Below are positions 46,303 to 59,299 of a stretch of DNA of 64,000 nt, piece by piece. The position numbers and the translations under genes are program-made. The stretch's first letter is position 1, and every line of letters starts with the position of its first letter. Origin of the DNA: Mytilus californianus (Eukaryota > Mollusca > Bivalvia > Mytilida > Mytilidae); the NCBI RefSeq assembly GCF_021869535.1, contig NW_026262668.1, forward strand, positions 12,818,348 to 12,882,347. Reading direction: 5' to 3'. The notes beneath the pieces were generated by a model that saw only the letters and a list, made by a program, of their open reading frames with translations, had not been told where the DNA came from and ran no database searches.

Positions 46303-49300
46303 GTAAGTTATTAGATATGCCTATATTCTACTACTAAATTTCAACTGAAATTTGACTTTGAGATGAATTTTAATAATTGTACATTCTACAATAGCTTTCA
46401 AATGTATTTCTTTACTCTACACGTACTCAAAGATTTAGTAAACAGTGTTTCATGTTTCTAGGTCTCTCTTAACTCCTCTAATTTGTAATGTTGCATTATG
46501 GTTTAAAAGTTGGTTTGATTTTCAACTGAATTATAGAAATAATGAATACAACATTGCAGATAATTCCGTATAATATAGATCTGCAAAGTAGGAGGCAAAT
46601 TTTTTTTCTATGTTACCGTGTGACAGTTTTCAAGACATATGCTTTTATTGAAAACCTTCATTGGTACATCCGAAACAGGCCATCCAGTCACGATTGATTA
46701 TGGTTTATATCAGAAGGAATTGACACCTTTGTTTTATCATGAAAAACGTTGGAAAACAAATGTATATTTCTTTGAAATACTAGTTGATAAACATTATATA
46801 AAAGAAACAATGTATATTTTAACGTAAACATTGCTGAGACGATTTAAAAGTTTAACTAAAAGAAATGGGATCCGGTTTCACGCATGATAGAGAAAAAAAT
46901 AGTTTACTGATGTTCAAATCACGAAAATCGATTAAAAAGAGACTGTTTAAGGTATCAAACAAAAACCTGATGGTACTACATGAACTCAGAAAGGGACGAG
47001 ACCAGTTGTGTCGACAGGATAATCAGAAAGGAGCGAGACCAGTGGTATCGACAGGCCTGAGAGTAATCAGCTCTTTCTATGCATTCGTCAATCGCCATGA
47101 AAATTCACTCAGTCTAAATGAATTGGGAAAGGGACACAATCGGTTAAATCAAACGATTTTGTATCATTATTTTCAGCGATACCCGTATTTATGTGTGTTT
47201 TATATCAAGTATAACTAGTGTATTGACAATCGATATTCAAACATAAGGAATGCATGCAAATTTCATGTATCAAATCACAAAAGATACCAGGCTTTTAATT
47301 TTAAATGCCAGATGCGCATTCCGCATGTTTCGTCTACAATATACTGATCAGTGGCACTGGAATCAAGTGGAGGAAATCAATTTCCTTTAAAATAAAAAAA
47401 AAAATTAAGAAAAATTGCACTGTTATTTTTTATCTCGTTAGTAGATTTGGAGCTATACCAATAGCCTAATGATAAATATAAATAACAATGACGCCTTTCA
47501 TGGATTTTTGACAAAAACTAATAGATTGTTATCATTAATAACAAAATTTTATGTTGGAAAATGCGAAATTAGGCAGGCTAAACAAATAATTTCCTCCAAA
47601 TATTACATACAGTTTGTTAAAGATTATTTCCTTGTTTCCGTTTGAACCTTACTGATGTCTCCATTATTACAATTGCAAAAGCAAGCCAGTGCAATTCCCA
47701 GAAATTAACCTAACAATGAACAATCGACCGTGAACAACTCAATATTCATCAGAAGTTCAATTCCATTGTTAAATGATTGTTATTTTAAGCAAACCTTAGA
47801 TATAGTATCAGCCAGTTTTGTAATGTTTTACGTTTTTCTGTCGAAACGTTAGAATCATTTCTATTAAGGGAAAATTAGGATAAAAAAATCAACATGACTT
47901 TATCTGCGATTATTTTCTGAAATAAGATGGAATATCTCGACTTGAAAAAGAAAAAAAATATTTGGTGTATAGTCATTCCAGTAATATAACAATTAAGGAT
48001 ATAAATAATAATATGCAATGTTTTATAGTCGATGTGATTATACATAATGATATATTCAATACTTGTCAACTTGTAGTGTTCGTTATCAAATTGGTGACTA
48101 AAAACTATAATCCGCCACACCACAGGCGACATGGATTTATTTCTATTCATACTGACGTTTTACAAGTTTGTCAGGTAAGTGATATTTATGTAAACATAAG
48201 CATCTCATACAAGCCCCATGTCACAAAATCATTTTGACAATACAACTAGAAAAGTTATGAAGATAAGTATAAAATATATATGTTACATACACACCTTCAC
48301 ACATTGACAACTTCAAGCTGCGATCTATGGCAAACGTGACAATTTAATTTTGCACATTTCTAACTTTCCGTTTTTCAGCAGTAAAATAGCATATACCAAG
48401 TCGGATTTCATTGAAATATCTCCATTAATGCGTACCAAGTTTGCATATTCAAATTATATGAGTTTTATTATATTATTATTATTTATTTGAATTTACATGT
48501 TATTACTTTGAGTTTTCCTAAGGTTTGTTGAAGATCAAAAACATTCACTGCAAAGATAACATCACATAGTAATTTTTTGTATTTTCAGTTTAATGTTTTC
48601 TGACTCTTTATTGTAAAAAAGGTGTTTTTCTTTCCTCTTCTTGTGAACCTTATTGAAATAAATAAATTATATTTTGATTTTCAAAGTAAGCCTTGATGAT
48701 AGATATTTCTTACAAGTTCCTATTTTGTGTAGTTAAGTCATTGCTGAAATAATGTTTTGATCAATGAAGATGAACGTAAATCGCATTTATAAACATCATC
48801 TAGGAATGTAATTCATAAAACAGTAGAGCTGACATATCACTTTGAACATACAACCATGTACATTAATGCACCAGCACATTTTATCTAACTGTTATCTAGT
48901 CTGTGTTGACAATTTCAGAAGGAAAATATATCCTCGAAATATGACTTCATAGTATGCAGATCTACTATATACTATCTATGAAGCGTAAACACAGGGAAAT
49001 GATTCGTGGCTTTCGTGTGCCAATTCCATTTGTCTCATACTTTCTCTGTTGTAAGCAAAATATTATAAACACGTGATACCGAATCATGTTGTGGCAATAT
49101 AGTTATCTAGAGTTCAGAGTTCTAAATACAAAAATGTGATGGGTATATCATCATAGTATTGGTACAAACTGCACAGGACTAAGTGGGAATAACTTTAAGC
49201 CAGTCTTTTCATGTATCAAAACCGGGATCATATCAAATATGTAAGGACAAGGCCAGGGTAAAATAAAACTTTAGAATAAGGAGATAGGGTATGATTGGTA

Positions 49301-52300
49301 TAATGACATCATTCTCATCATTTTATTTGGACTTTTGACATTTCTTTTTTTTTATTGATTTTAACTTTACCGCATTTGTACTTACCATGAAAAACATGAC
49401 GGATGTCACATATAAAACAGAATATGCGTACCCTTTCTGGGCATCTGATTTCAAGTTTGCGTTATTCATTCATTACTTTTTCGTGTAGTGTTTTGTAAAC
49501 TGTTCGTCGTATGTCGGTTTCACTATGGTTTTGTCTGTTTCCTTTTGCATTTTGAGTTTTTATTCTCCTATTTTTGGCATTTTTTGCCTTTGTTTTTAAG
49601 TATACCCTCTTTTATAATATTCCCAGATTATTTATGAACAATATATAGCTAATATGTCATCGCCGAATTAAAATGTTGCAACACGGTCCTCCATTAATAT
49701 TACATGCTATGGTAGGGTTAACTTTCGTTTGAGAAAGTATATCTTTTTGCAATTTTTTCCCATTTCCAAAATAAGTTATGCCGAGTTTTACTAATGCATT
49801 TAAAATAAGGGCTATTGTACCATCTTTCATAAAGCAAGACAATTTTTGCAAAACATACAACCAAAAGTATCATTCGGAGACATCAGAAAGAAGTAGATAA
49901 ATCAATCGTTCATTACAAAATGTATTTATTTCTTATATTGTATGTGTTTAGAATGACAAGGGAAAGAAGCCGTATAGTGGTAGAAGCCGCCAACCAATGG
50001 CTAGACTTGAAACACTTAAAAATGTAGGTTCCGGGTGTGGACCTTTTGATGGCATGCAAGAAGGAAAATGTTATATCGTCAGAGGTAAATAACAATTATT
50101 AAATAATTGGATTATCAAATCTGAGAATTTTCACACAATCAAAATAATTGGTTATGCTTTTAATCTGTTAAACTTTTTTGCATATTATAGATTCTGATCC
50201 ATTTGTACTATTTGCTACACTTACTATATGTAGTCCGGATTCGAGTTCAACCAAAGATTTTAAATATGGCATGTGTTTATTTTCCCCTTGAGCGTGCAGC
50301 ATTAAAGATTGAAAAAGAAAAGACTGGTCGGCTTGCACTCAAAATTATTGGTTCTCCTGTAAAGTCTTATTTAAAATGTTTGCTCATGAAAATCAATTAA
50401 AATGTGTCGGCCTATCATACAGTACTATATATTTATGACATGAATTATCGACTACTGGACATAACTTCCTTTAATCATTTTAGGGTCAACTCTCAATGGT
50501 CAATTTTTGCTCATGTTATTGATCTATAAAATATAGATGGTGATAAACTTAAATCCAGATAGACTATTCGAATGCACCAAATGTTTTTTGTTTTACATGC
50601 ATCGGGTCGATACCGCTGCTTGTCTCCGATGTCATCATCAACTCGGTTACCAGATAAGTGCTTTGGTACACATGACATGATTTATTAAATACCTTTCTTA
50701 ATTTCTCCTTTGAAAAATGTAGATTTTTTTTTCTTTTTAGCCATGGCGTTGTCATTTTATTTTTCGACTTATGAGTTTGAATGTCCCTTTGGTATCCTTC
50801 GCCTCTCTTTTAAAAAACGTACAAATCAACTCCCTCAGACAAATCTGACTGAGACATACTTCACTATTATTAATGGTCCCTTTTTGGACATATAGATCAT
50901 CAATTGTTTTAGTGTTCTTGATGAAGGTAAATAAATTGCTTCAAATACCAAGTTTATAAAGTGTAATTTTTATTGAACTGTCATGTTTTAATAAAACAAA
51001 ATAATTGAAGATATACAAAACTAAGATGAACAGTACGAAAAGCAGTTATTATTAAAATAGCATAGCTCATAATGATCGCCTAATCCTGGACGGCGACTGT
51101 AAAATTAATTATTGTATTGACAGCAGTTTAAGTTGAATTTAAACCTTATCTAGCGACATATATCATGCAATGCAGTAAACACAAAATCTTGCTCAAACAT
51201 TAAATTAACTATGATGTAAAAGGTATACGCCTAACATGGTGGCATATATCTGCTCCTCAGGAAAAGAAAATTAACAATTAAGTTATTAAAATAAATGCGT
51301 TATTATATAAATTTGTGTTCAATGTATACTAACTTCTAAAAATCAAACAATAAGCAATAACTACAACATGCGTTTCTGTCCATTTGGAAATACGCCATTG
51401 CTTTAGGAAATGAAAACAGTAACAAGTCATCTTTTTGCAAATCTAGGATACAACTTCCTTTATTTAAATTGTGTTGATGCAAATCTTTTGGGATCATTAG
51501 TTTATTATTCACACACCGGTAAAAAAGGCAATTTACAGTTTTCTATCCGGCAGACACTTCTATGAACCGACTTTTAGGTGTGCTGCATATTGAAACTGTA
51601 AAATATCAGGTGCAAGTCAAAATAAGATTTATTTGGCCGAGTGAGCAAAATAGACGAGATCAAAGAGAGCTTATATTCTGATGATCAACTGATATTTTAC
51701 AATAATTATCAATATGATGTAATTGTATTTGTGTGGATTTGTTTATAATGGAAACAATAGATTTATTTTCCTTCATTAGCAAACCGAAAGATAAATTTCC
51801 TGTAAAAAAAATGAACTTCGGTTCAAATATTATGACGTAAGTGATAACCCTGACTTAAAAGAGGGGCGAAAGATACCAGAGGGACATTAAAACTCATAAA
51901 TCGAAAATAAACTGACAACGCCATGGCTAAAAAAGACAAACAGACAAAAAAAGTACACAAAACACAGTATAGAAAACTAAAGACAAAGCAACACGAACCC
52001 CACCAAAAACTGGGTGTGATCTCAGGTGCTTCGGAAGGGTAAGCAGATTCTGCTCCACATGTGGCACCCGTCGTGTGGCTCATGTTAGTACAAACCCGGT
52101 AAATAGTCTAATTCGGTAGGTCACACTCATGAAAAGGGGACGGGATTGTAGTTACGACATAAGGAACATATCCGCTATCATCTGAGAAACGGATATTCCA
52201 TAACGGTCAACCAACTCGTGATGGCGTCCGTAAAATTTACGAAGGAATGGTTTCAACTTCACCATTTGAAACTCTTGGTTTAACAGCTTCCTTGTGAGCA

Positions 52301-52808
52301 GCAACCCTCTATCAAGGAAATCATGATAGGAAATACAAGCCAGGGAATATCGTAGTTATATATCTGCCAATTGATACGATATTCCTGACTTAAAGTTACC
52401 GAGAACGGGTCAACTTATTTTTAGTCACAAAGTATGAAAATATTAGAAGATTTATATAGTCATAGCTGTTACTGATAGTGCTGGAGGCCTATTTTGTTAT
52501 CTTGATGTTTTTAGAAGCATTGTTGTTTTATTGCTGCCGCATAAATGTACGAGTAAATTTACATCCCTTTATCATGTTTATATCTTTTTAATAATCTGTC
52601 GTCTATTTTGTTTTTTTAACCGTTATTATGTTTTAATAGCAATTTCAATAGCCTAGAAAATAACTGTTTGTGATATACAAATGTCAGTAATACTATTTAT
52701 GCTTTAGGGTACACAACAAAGCCAAGTTACTACAGATATTTTAACATAGACCAATGCCATCCTCCAGAACGTGTTAGCTGCTATGACGCAAAGTGTCCAT
52801 ACCACTGA
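46119..52808 (+). CDS. Gene B: secreted eight-cysteine protein, paralogue of gene A
   Basis: Spliced model 46119-46302, 48077-48174, 49952-50084, 52708-52808, giving 171 aa with the same phases and GT-AG sites as gene A. The signal peptide is MSRYVAVLFVVIFAVVIA. The mature N-terminus, YDPVYDHHSGGGGDYNSGNS, lacks the GGGGDPH tandem repeats. All eight cysteines are kept (HCPC, VCQ, CGPF...GKC, QC...SC...KC). The reading frame is fully open, the promoter and AATAAA are present, and coding changes are few, so both copies are probably expressed. Introns are larger than in gene A because of a LINE and a PLE fragment. The function is unknown. The two mature N-termini differ enough that the paralogues may have different metal- or matrix-binding capacity, which is an inference. 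Confidence 0.82.
48077..48174 (+). CDS. Gene B exon 3
   Basis: All 98 nt match gene A exactly. Acceptor TTGTAG|TG and donor CAG|GTAAGT. A minus-strand open frame overlapping it (48150-47875) is a shadow of this conserved exon. Confidence 0.85.
49952..50084 (+). CDS. Gene B exon 4
   Basis: Acceptor TGTGTTTAG|AATGAC and donor AGAG|GTAAAT. It starts NDKGKKPYSGRSRQPMARLE; the other residues equal gene A. It carries the CGPFDGMQEGKC cysteine pair. Confidence 0.85.
50724..50812 (+). mobile_element. Retroelement 3'-tail fragment in intron 4 of gene B
   Basis: A T-rich start followed by AGCCATGGCGTTGTCATTTT, then TTTCGACTTATGAGTTTGAA and 'GTCCCTTTGGTATCC'. This is the same tail as 51860-51930 and 7116-7167, in the plus direction. 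Unit A lacks it near 27670. No clear target duplication was seen. The plus-strand frame 50710-50895 reads through it and is not a gene. Confidence 0.7.
51860..52383 (-). mobile_element. 5'-truncated PLE-type retroelement fragment, intron 4 of gene B
   Basis: On the minus strand it begins inside the coding end of an RT (DFLDRGLLLTRKLLNQEFQM, then FYGRHHELVDRYGISVSQM, ending after MIADMFLMS), followed by a 3' UTR and the tail TTTCGATTTATGAGTTTTAA...CTTTCGCCCCTCT. It is flanked by CCTGACTTAAA at 51849-51859 and 52384-52394, a perfect 11-bp target duplication, and unit A has the empty site near 28618. It matches the C-terminal region of the 61345-62905 element. The 86-codon frame 52083-51823 lies in its UTR and is not a gene. 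Confidence 0.9.
52708..52808 (+). CDS. Gene B exon 5, last coding exon
   Basis: Acceptor ATGCTTTAG|GG, ending CPYH and TGA at 52806-52808. Three differences from gene A, all silent. Confidence 0.87.
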
Positions 52809-52828
52809 TGAGATTGCTGCATTAGAAA

Positions 52829-52834
52829 AATAAA
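52829..52834 (+). promoter_or_regulatory. Polyadenylation signal of gene B
   Basis: AATAAA begins 21 bp after the stop, in the same setting as in gene A. Confidence 0.7.
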
Positions 52835-53199
52835 AGATATTAAATGAATTGTTATATCTTTATTATGTGTTCCCTCTCCATGGTTATTTTTCAATTATAG
52901 GACAGAGTTCAAAAAATCTTTATGGATAGTACAAGTCATGTACTTTAGTAAATAAAGTGAAGGAAAAAACCAATGAAGAATTAAAACTGATAAGTCGAAG
53001 AGAGACTGACAACGTTAATACAAGAATGCAAATAGAGAAAAAGGCAAGAAATATAATAAATGCCTATACGAATATTTTGCTTTTTGCTTTAAATAGTCTT
53101 TTCTCTGTATAATAGAAACAAAACATGCGTATTATAATGTTTAAGTCAATAGAGTGGTATTTTGTTTCAATAAGGAGAAGTAGTATTAGTGATTACCAT

Positions 53200-53900
53200 G
53201 GAATTGAACTTTCAATTCAATGACGATTAAGTGAGGATTTCAAGTACTAATCTACCTGTAAACTCTTGACTTTATAATTTGTTTAAAGGAATTTTAAACG
53301 TAAGAGGCCAATGTATGCAATAGTAATGATGAGCATAATTACCGTTTGCCTCACATTCATTTACCAAAATAAAATAACAATCCCCTGCGAAAACCTCTGA
53401 AGTTTGATAAACACCTTAGAAATCCCTGATTAAAATAGAGGAAATAATACAACCTGAAAAAACATATACTACATTATTGACTCTCAAACTCTTCTCTTTT
53501 AAAACATATACTACACTTTTAACCTAAACATTAAACATTAAAAGACATGATTTGTGAAAAAGTCCCCAAGATCTTACAAGATACATCAAAAATCCAAATC
53601 TTCTACTACAGGCTTTGTTTGTTTTTGTTCATGAATATACTTATATTTGCATGTCCCGTCAAGGATCATGAACCTCAACAGTAGTTGTTATATCTAAATG
53701 TTGTTCTTTCGTTATTTAGTGAATTGGTGTTCAATGGTAAAAATTTTTTTTTCTGTTTAATTCATTCACAATTTTCAATCAAAATGTATTTAGACTGGGG
53801 ACAATTTATATATAAAGACAAAAAACAAAATGTCAACAAATGCCAATTTCAATTCCATCGAATGTCCCTTTGATGCACTTTGCCTCTCTTTTGACTTTAC
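53200..53900 (+). repeat. Rearranged repeat family downstream of gene B
   Basis: Counterpart of 29440-30170 with the same part-inverted arrangement. It is shorter, with a deletion in the middle near 53300. It ends with the tail-like 'GAATGTCCCTTTGATGC'. Confidence 0.6.
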
Positions 53901-54231
53901 AAAAAGCAATTTTGTCAATCTTTGAAAGATTGATCAATTGCACTTGACACAATATACACTCTGTATTCTAGCTTTATTTATAGATTTAGAGAAATTGAAT
54001 GGCTACATTGCATTTTATTATTAAAAAACTTAAGATTCTTAAAACCAGGAAATTTATACCAAACTTAGAAAGCTCTTTTCCAAGGTCGTTTTTTAAAACG
54101 CTTCCACGATTCAAATTAATGACAAAATTTTGAAGAGAAGGACTCCTGCAGGTGACTGTCAACAATATTTTGTTCTGTTAATTTAAACATAAACTTAGGC
54201 CCGCACGTGCAGTAGAAGTTTTAAGATATGC

Positions 54232-54290
54232 TTTAAATCCATTGCTCTGTTACACAGACATCCTGTGGTGCTCCGGATAGTGGAGGAATT
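54232..54290 (+). repeat. Short repeat 'AAATCC(A/G)TTGCTCTGTTAC'
   Basis: Unit B copy of 30431-30485; it also matches the last 50 bp of the window. Confidence 0.6.
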
Positions 54291-55048
54291 TAATAGAAAG
54301 TGAAAGTTGACAGGTTGGAGACAATCACGGTTTTAATACCCCGTTTGGTATATAACAGTTTACAGTCTTAAATAGGATGAACATTTAATAGATATACAAA
54401 AAAATATACTTTCAACAGTTGATACAAAACAAGAAAGGTTAAGAAAGTTTATAAAATATTCCAACTTCGTCAAGGTTTGTATATATAGATTCACTGTTGC
54501 TACATGTTAATGTAAGTTTTATACTCTGAACACCAGTATTCGTAAAAACCTTTCTTATGATATTGGGTTATATTTAACAAGTTCAGACCACTACAATTCT
54601 GACGTTCGACTACATTTGCATCGTAATTTACCAATTACAAACTGTGTTTGGCATAATTTACTTCTGTCTTTCCGGCATTACATTTGCCCTCATGAGGTGC
54701 ATGAGTGTCACTTGCAACGTCCGTTTAGTGTTTTCTAGGTCTCAGAGACACTTGCATATCATGAGGATTTTTGTTTTGATTGATCGAGTGTTGCTCGCTT
54801 ATTGTTCAGTGCCAAAAAATTCATGCATTTTTCAAAGATTTGTCTAACGTCTTATTTCGTATACAGAGACTGTGCCATTCATCCTGTATATGCAATATAC
54901 AGGATTTAACACCCCTCCTACGACCAAACATGCCTGCTAATTGATACATCCCATTCTTGAGAAATCCCGATGAAAGGATTTTACTATTGGAACGTACCTA
55001 ACAGAATCAGAAATGTGAACTCGAAATTGGCACTTCGTTTTAATAGAA

Positions 55049-55459
55049 ATGTTAAAAAGCATAAATTCCGATTCTAAAATAGAACAGAACGGAATAATTA
55101 TAATATGCAGCCAAGAACTTGCAATTTATACCAACTCCATCAAGCAAAAAACAAAAATGTTTATATTTAAAGACTTCAGTGAATTTACAAGAAAACAACG
55201 ATGTCGATATATGTTCAGTCAAGAAAAAACCGAAATTAATCCATTTTGTATCAGTACAGGATATAAACCTGCTTCTACGTACCGTACGTTGGAAAATTAT
55301 ATCAATTTAACGAATCTTGAGTTGTCTTTTCCACCAAATGTAAAAAAACAATCTTACTTAGGGAGAAAGAATAGGACTACGCAATTTAAAAACAATGATA
55401 ATACAATTGTAATTTTAGAAATACTAAATAAAAATTCAAATTGTGTTACATGTATTTAA
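55049..55459 (+). other. Open frame shared by both units, coding status unclear (B copy)
   Basis: A 136-codon frame whose core (SEFTRKQRCRYMFSQEKT...STGYKPAS) matches 31408-31608. The upstream half is not open in unit A. Substitutions between units are mostly replacement changes. No domain was recognised. Probably not a gene. Confidence 0.25.
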
Positions 55460-55879
55460 GAGCTTGTCTCACAGAAAACCATGCAAAATTTGAAAAATCA
55501 TCTCGGAGGGTACCATCCTCGGTTAAAACTTTTCCGGCTAATGAAGATTTTTAAGATCTTATGTACAATGGAAACCAGAAGATATATTTTAGACTTTTCT
55601 GAATTTTGTCTATTTTAGTAACAAGCTTATTTGCATAATTGATTAAAATGAGCTAAAAGTTCCTTCAAATATAGCTTTAGTTTAAAGTACTTTAAAAGTC
55701 ACCATGATAAGTTCTGTTTGGGTTCTAGCCATTTATATTGTGGAAATATTTATAAAAGGTCATAAATCATGCATTCTTAAAGCATTTTCCTTATTTTGCA
55801 AACTTATAGGGTGCTTTCTATAAGGCCTTATTTTGTGTATGTCAATTACTAGCCAAGTTTAAGTCACTTGTTTTTAAAA

Positions 55880-56060
55880 AGGTGAGCACATAAGTACATT
55901 GAAAAAAATAAAACAACAAAAATACCGAACTCCAAGGAAAATTAACAATTGGCAAAATCAAAAGCTCAAACACATCAAACGAATGGAAAATAAATTTCTT
56001 TGCAAACATTGTAATTGGATTAAACAAAATATAAAAAATCCACACATTGCAATTTAGTAA
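55880..56060 (+). repeat. 'CCGAACTCC' dispersed repeat fragment (B copy)
   Basis: Orthologous to 32110-32290, with a small internal deletion after AAGGAAAATTAACAATTGG. Confidence 0.65.
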
Positions 56061-56294
56061 AAATTACCTTATTTTTTTACTTAGGAACCCCACGTCAAGC
56101 CTTTTCCCACATTTATTACTAAATCAATTATGAGTAAATATCAAACAAAATATGATGAGATAAATATTAAAAATGTTAGATTTTGATCATTTCTTCAGAG
56201 ATTTAATTCAGATAATATACTTTGCAAATGTATAACTTCAGAATACATAAGACTTTGCAACTTTCACCAACAAAAAAAGTTATCACCCCTTTAA

Positions 56295-56861
56295 ATGAAG
56301 GCAACAGTAGTATACCGCTGTTCGAAATTCATAAGTCGATTGAGAAAAAACAAATCCGGGTTTCAAACTAAAACTGAGGGAAACACATCAAATATAAGAG
56401 GAGCACAAAGTCACAACAGAAACACTAAAATGCAACACACACAGAAACGAACTATAAGATAACAATAGCCATTTTCCTGACTTGGCACAGGACATTTTAA
56501 GAAAATAAAAGTGGGTATACTGGTTTTGTGGCTAGCCAAACCTCCCGCTTTAATGGCAATGTTAAATATAACACTAAAATGACAACATTACATGACAGGA
56601 CTACAATACAAATAAATGGAAGAACATACAGGACAGAGAAACACACAAATAAACAATACAATAGAACATTACGACTAGTCATCAAAGGTGCCAGGCCTAA
56701 AGATAAAGAGCATTGATGACCCAAAATTCCACAAAATTGTGCCAAATACGGCTAGGTTATCTGCCTGGGATAAGAAAATATTTAGTATTTAGAATAATTC
56801 ATATTTTTGCAAACAGTAAATTTATAAAATATAAAAATGATCATATAATTGATATGCAAAT
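56295..56861 (+). repeat. Dispersed repeat, 0.57 kb, B-only, first copy
   Basis: Starts GAAGGCAACAGTAGTATACC and passes ACAAATCCGGGTTTCAAACT, 'TTTCCTGACTTGGCACAGG', TGACAACATTACATGACAGG and 'CTGCCTGGGATAAG'. It ends near GCAAATCATT. Unit A has the empty site at about 32535. A second copy is at 60449-61080. The open frames 56528-56716 and 56745-56497 fall inside and are not genes. Confidence 0.85.
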
Positions 56862-58493
56862 CATTCTCCACAAGAATGTGAAGAATGTAACTGCTTAGAT
56901 GCTGGCTTCACTGACACTTGCAACTTAGCTTGATTGCGTTAGTAGGGCCTTACCTAAGCTCTTTGAGTGGCATAAAGATACATCACACAATGTATTGATG
57001 TCAATTTTGCAATGTGAAGAGAAAATTCTAAAGAAATTGCAGGTTTTCTCACATTTTATCACTTCAGTGCTTCTGCACATCTTTGACGAAAAAGTCCTGT
57101 CAGATATTACACAAACGTACTGTAGAGCTCAGACAGATAGATTATGTTGATGTGAAGTGAAGAAGGAATTTAGTTTGCTGTTGGGACTTTTTGAGGCCTG
57201 GAATTTGTTGTTTGTAAAAGAGGAGTCCTTGCAGAAAACTGAACAGAAACACACAGCATGTACAGGGTATTAACAATAACTATAGTTGTAATGAAATTTA
57301 ACCCTAGCTGTAATCCCTTTAACAGTTTAGGATTCCGAGTCCGGAGTCTCTGAGGCACGCAACTATTTTATTGAGCTTTAAATTGAAGACTGATATTTCA
57401 TAGAGAAAACATTGCCCATGAGGTTATTGGTCTCATGTAGTCATTTCAATAGGTTTTCTTCATTTTTGCACTGGGCTGTAGAAAGAAAATCTTGACTAAA
57501 TCATATTGATCACTATCTAGATGATTTTTTATTTGCTGGAGCGGAAATACCGACAACTATCGGAAATTCCTAACCACGTTAATAACATATTTAGGCATTA
57601 CAATTGACACGAAAAAAATGCAAATTCAAATTCCAGAAAACCGAATAATTGAATTGCTTCAGAAATTGAAAGATGCAAGTAATCATAATAAAAGATCACT
57701 TTAAAAACATTACAGTCTGTATGTGGTTGGTTGGCCTTTTGTGCCAGGGCTTTACCAGCTGTGCGTGCTTTCAGAAAACGTTTATATATGGCGTGTCAAA
57801 GAGTGAAAAAAACGCATCACTTAATCAAAATATCAAAAGATATTTTGAATGATACTTCAATTTGGAAATTATTTTTAGCAAAATTATAATGGGATTTCTT
57901 ATATTTTTGACGCTGAGTATTTGTCAAGTACTGTTTTAAATCTATTAACCGATAGTGCTGGGGGAATAGACGGCGGATGTGGTGTATATTTGAATGGGAA
58001 ATGGTGAAATTTTTTTGGCCTATGAATTGGATTGAAGACGTTTTCGGAGAGATTACTTTTTTAGAAATAACTCCTTTCTTTAGCATTAGCTATCTATTTT
58101 TGGGGTCGTTAGTGGCAAAGAAAGAACATAATATTTCATTCCGATAACCAGTCGGTTGTAAAAGTTCCTGCTCATCAAAATGACCTCTGGTTATGTCACT
58201 TGTTAGACATATCGTATTGTGGTCCTTGTAGGTAGTTTTCGCATAAAAACTGTTCATATTCCTTGTTATTAAAATATGTTTTGCTGATTTAATCTCTCTG
58301 TTCTCTTGAAAAATTAAAAAATACAAAAATGGGCTCCGTGTGAAGAACCACATCCAACTTTAGTTCCAGCGGATTTTTGGATAATTTTAGACCAGAAGTG
58401 TTGAACCTAATATATTCCTCAAATTCTTCCAATACTTGGCTTACTTATCAAAATGGACAAAACTCATTTCAAAACTTTAAAAATTAACTAAAT

Positions 58494-59250
58494 TTGAATG
58501 AGGTATGGCCGTGCCCTGTTTCACATTTAGTTAATTATATAGCTTACATGTTTAAAGAAGAATATTCATATTCGACTGTGAAAGCGTACCTTTCGGGCAT
58601 TAGATTATATCATAAAACTAATGGGTTTTTGGACACTCATTGTTTTATAGTTCAAAAGATGCTCAGTGGCATACTTTGTTTAGATAAGCGACACGACACG
58701 ACTGTCGTATGCCTATTACTATTGATATATTAACTACAATTTTAGATGCACTGAAATTAGTTTGTTTTTCAGTATACGAAACATTTTATTGAAAGTTTCA
58801 TTTTGATTTTGATTTTTTTTTATTTCTCAGTGTTGGAGAAGTTGCAAAATCAAAATTTAATGAGAACCATATTGTAAAACGAACCAAAATAACGATCAAT
58901 ATTAATTCAGGGTTACAATCCCTTCTTTTAAGACTGATCAGCTGGATAATTTTGAAAAGGAATATAACTAGTTCGGTTTGTCTTGTTCAGTTGATGTTAG
59001 ACTACCTTGCAATGAGACATAAAAATGATTGACATTTATTTTGTCATGCAAATGAAAAAAGTCTAACTAGGTACCAGTTTTCTAATATTTTAAAGAAAAC
59101 CCTTGCTTTTCTAAGTTACGATCCTTCTGAATTTAATACTCGTTCTTTTCGTACTGGAGCTGCAACACAGTCTTTTCTTGATGGTTTAGATGAAAATAGT
59201 ATTGAAATGAAAGGTCGATGGAAATCAGCTGCTTGCACAGGTTATATAAG
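58494..59250 (+). pseudogene. Tyrosine recombinase domain of the DIRS-like element, unit B
   Basis: The N-terminal core-binding part is open from 58494: NEVWPCPVSHLVNYIAYMFK, then EEYSYSTVKAYLSGIRLYHK, then QKMLSGILCLDKR. The catalytic part then needs a frame change: ITIDILTTILDALKLVCFSV-like, with the usual first catalytic arginine region degraded to SVGEVAK (about 58825-58850). The C-terminal box is intact: RSFRTGAATQSFLDGLDENS, then IEMKGRWKSAACTGYIR (about 59148-59250), with the Arg and the late Tyr expected for strand cleavage. The usual His before SFR is Arg here. Confidence 0.8.
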
Positions 59251-59299
59251 AACAAACCACGTATAGTATTAAAAAACTTAATTTCAAGGTACCTGAAAT

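Noticed and set aside
57817..58353. Two minus-strand frames (89 and 87 codons)
   Set aside because: They lie opposite the RNase H and linker region of the DIRS-like element; the plus strand carries the recognisable motifs.
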